Assembly (NCBI GenBank): GCA_015493625.1
Contig: WGCT01000124.1
Coordinates: 1 to 9,317 of the forward strand
Length of the DNA: 9,317 nt
Origin: Draconibacterium sp.
Lineage (GTDB): Bacteria > Bacteroidota > Bacteroidia > Bacteroidales > Prolixibacteraceae
Direction of reading: 5' to 3'
Part shown: positions 7,813-9,317 of the stretch, one piece after another
How positions within the stretch are numbered: the stretch's first letter is position 1
Layout: each line of letters opens with the position of its first letter
The notes under the pieces: generated by a model
Told to the model about the DNA's origin: nothing
What the model saw: only the letters and a program-made list of their open reading frames with translations
Database searches by the model: none
Translations under genes and position numbers: made by a program

Positions 7813-9198
7813 CTATTCATACTTTTTCGCAAGTTCCTCGAACCTCTTCTTTAATTTCTCTTTTGTGTTTGCGTATTTCTTATCTTCCGCCAAATTGTCT
7901 TTCTCTTTCGGATCGACACCGGTGTGGTACATCCACTCGTATCCGGGCTGGCGATCGATAAAGCGTACATATTTCCAATCTTTAGTTACAATACCTTCAG
8001 AACGTGGCAGAGTTTTATATTTAAATGGATGTTCAAATAAAAAATCGTTACGCCAGTCACTCTTTTTCTTATACAGAACCTCTCTAATATTTTCTCCTTG
8101 CATTGTCTTTGGAATTTGTATTCCGGCATAATTCAGGATTGTTGGCGCAATATCAATATTCAAGACCATCTCGGTGTTCGTTAATCCTTTCTGTTCGTCT
8201 GGCACTCGCGGGTCGTAAATAATAAGAGGTACGCGAATCGACTCTTCGTAAATGTACCATTTGCCTGCCATTCCATGTTCGGCGAGATAAAAACCGTTGT
8301 CGCCCATTAAAATAATTATTGTATTCTTCTCTTGTCCGTTCTTTTTTAACCACTCCCTAATTCGTTTTATCTGAACATTTACACCGTAAATTAACCGGTA
8401 ATAACCTTTTAACGATTTTTGATATTTTTCCGGAGTATCAAACCGAATGTGCCAACGAATGCGTGCTTCGTTATTATTCCTGAAAAAAGGAGGAAACTCA
8501 TTCCAGTACAAAGAGTCTCCTGTTTCGGGGTAAGGGAAAATATAATTTTTGTATAAATCGACATAAGTTGAATCGAACAAAAACTGATCTTCACTCCCAT
8601 CCTGACAGTGCGGGGCCTTAAAACTGAGTGAGAGGCAAAATGGTTGTTCCTTTGATGTTCCTTTTAAAAACTCAACCGCTCTATTGCCCAGCAACTTTGT
8701 TAAGTGCAGTGGATTTCCTGCACTATCGGTATGCCAGTAATACCCCTGTCCTTTAAAACATCCCCAATAATCATATTTGTCTTTTGGAAAATCTTTCTCT
8801 AATCCAACTCCATATTTCCCGATAAACCCAATTCTATATCCTGCTTTTTTTAACAACATTGGATAAGTATATTGATAAGCACTATCGGAAAAATGAGTTG
8901 AAAAATTATCAATTTTATGTCTTCGTGCATATTGGCCACTTAAAATACTTGCCCGGCTTATTGCACAAATAGGAGTTGTTACAAAAGCTTGAGTAAATTT
9001 AACTCCCTCCTCGGCAAGTTTGTCCATTTCGGGTGTTAAGATATCTTTATTCCCCATACATCCCATAGCATCCCAACGCTGGTCGTCGGTAAGAATAAAG
9101 ATAATATTTGGACGTACTTCCTCTTTTCTTTTGCAGCCGTTAAACAATATGATAATTACTACAAATCCCATTAATACATTTCGTAAATTATTCAGCAT
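7813..9198 (-). CDS. Lipoprotein S1-family sulfatase
   Basis: This is a formylglycine-type sulfatase that would hydrolyse a sulfate ester, presumably on a polysaccharide or oligosaccharide in the cell envelope. The signal is MLNNLRNVLM plus a hydrophobic core ending FNGC, with Cys22 as lipid site. The residues after it, KRKEE, resemble the charged surface-export signal of Bacteroidota lipoproteins. Family residues seen: D38-D39 (TDDQR), C78 and R82 in CAISRASILSG, K128 in GKYGVG, H197 (KAPH), D300-N301 (MGDNG), and K313 in GKWYIYEESIRVPL. The length of 461 aa is ordinary. The overall look is closest to proteins annotated as mucin-desulfating or N-acetylglucosamine-6-sulfatase-like, but substrate cannot be told from that. 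Two deviations stand out: Ile80 where Pro or Ala is expected in the C-x-P/A-x-R motif, and Gly130 where GKWH has His. A maturase (anSME) is needed and is not in the window. It is the first gene of the operon; the next starts 57 bases later. Confidence 0.92.
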   Translation of the reverse strand: MLNNLRNVLMGFVVIIILFNGCKRKEEVRPNIIFILTDDQRWDAMGCMGNKDILTPEMDKLAEEGVKFTQAFVTTPICAISRASILSGQYARRHKIDNFSTHFSDSAYQYTYPMLLKKAGYRIGFIGKYGVGLEKDFPKDKYDYWGCFKGQGYYWHTDSAGNPLHLTKLLGNRAVEFLKGTSKEQPFCLSLSFKAPHCQDGSEDQFLFDSTYVDLYKNYIFPYPETGDSLYWNEFPPFFRNNNEARIRWHIRFDTPEKYQKSLKGYYRLIYGVNVQIKRIREWLKKNGQEKNTIIILMGDNGFYLAEHGMAGKWYIYEESIRVPLIIYDPRVPDEQKGLTNTEMVLNIDIAPTILNYAGIQIPKTMQGENIREVLYKKKSDWRNDFLFEHPFKYKTLPRSEGIVTKDWKYVRFIDRQPGYEWMYHTGVDPKEKDNLAEDKKYANTKEKLKKRFEELAKKYE

Positions 9199-9254
9199 TT
9201 CTCTCTTTTTTAAAATGAACTTCCTTTTTCAATACTTCGTTAAATTTTTGTTTC

Positions 9255-9270
9255 TCGCAAAGTCGCAAAG
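9255..9270. repeat. Tandem 8-bp direct repeat TCGCAAAG x2
   Basis: Two perfect, adjacent copies of TCGCAAAG lie upstream of the sulfatase start. The second copy overlaps the candidate -7 element on the minus strand. Similar GCAAAG-spaced intergenic stretches are, from memory, common in Bacteroidota genomes, so this may be a piece of a dispersed repeat rather than an operator. Two copies are too few to claim a binding site. Confidence 0.5.
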
Positions 9271-9296
9271 GTCTGATTTTTAACAAATTACGACAA
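9266..9296 (-). promoter_or_regulatory. Candidate Bacteroidota-type promoter for the sulfatase-GH127-rhaA operon
   Basis: Read on the minus strand, a -7 element GACCTTTG (9273-9266) has one mismatch to the Bacteroidota consensus TAnnTTTG. It is preceded by a -33 TTG (9296-9294) with a 20-base spacer, which fits the expected 19-20. Transcription would begin roughly 60 bases before the sulfatase ATG at 9198. The 119 bases from 9199 to the window end hold no gene that I can support. The motif match is seen directly; activity is inferred, and such short motifs occur often by chance in A/T-rich DNA. Confidence 0.4.
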
Positions 9297-9317
9297 TCAC
9301 TTTATGTCTTGTAATTC

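Noticed and set aside
7640..8131. A 163-codon plus-strand open frame spanning the gap between the sulfatase and paralog 2
   Set aside because: It is antisense to two well-supported genes. Its product is low-complexity and rich in Phe, Ser and Tyr, as expected from reading A/T-rich coding DNA backwards, and it has no recognisable domain.
1..9317. CRISPR arrays, tRNA or rRNA genes, insertion sequences, phage or toxin-antitoxin genes
   Set aside because: I looked on both strands and found no spaced repeats, RNA-gene signatures, transposase motifs or terminal inverted repeats. The window is almost fully explained by seven intact genes.

Overview
The window looks like chromosomal DNA from an anaerobic or microaerobic member of the Bacteroidota, possibly close to the Marinilabiliales/Prolixibacteraceae. 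This rests on three things. It has a ferredoxin-type 2-oxoacid oxidoreductase operon of the kind common in that phylum. Its start codons follow A-rich leaders rather than strong Shine-Dalgarno sequences. Its glycan genes encode secreted and lipoprotein products, as in Bacteroidota polysaccharide-utilisation regions. The genus assignment is only an impression. Every gene I can support is intact, and no stretch above 300 bases lacks a gene.

Layout. Positions 17-2466 (+) hold three tightly packed genes for the alpha, beta and gamma subunits of a thiamine-diphosphate 2-oxoacid:ferredoxin oxidoreductase (Vor/Kor type). The small ferredoxin-like subunit that usually precedes them would lie just left of the window. 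Positions 9198-2527 (-) hold a second, convergent run of four genes in transcription order: a lipoprotein S1 sulfatase, a lipoprotein DUF1680/GH127-like glycosidase, a second DUF1680/GH127-like protein with an ordinary signal peptide, and L-rhamnose isomerase (rhaA). Gaps are 57, 37 and 14 bases, so this is very likely one operon. A candidate Bacteroidota-type promoter lies upstream of the sulfatase. A 17-bp-stem hairpin, U-rich on both strands, sits between the two convergent operons and probably terminates both.

How the genes may work together. The minus-strand operon reads as a small glycan-processing unit. The sulfatase would remove sulfate esters, the two divergent GH127-like enzymes would cleave glycosidic bonds at two envelope locations, and RhaA would start cytoplasmic use of released L-rhamnose. 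The implied substrate is a sulfated, rhamnose-containing polysaccharide, but no rhamnosidase, transporter, SusC/SusD pair, rhamnulokinase or aldolase is visible here. The Vor/Kor operon is a separate central-metabolism unit.

The part most worth following up is the GH127-like pair. Both keep the zinc/cysteine core of the family, but each departs from what I recall of characterised beta-L-arabinofuranosidases. The lipoprotein member also appears to lack the general-acid glutamate. The neighbouring sulfatase has a non-canonical formylglycine motif. I found no CRISPR array, RNA gene, insertion sequence or phage gene.
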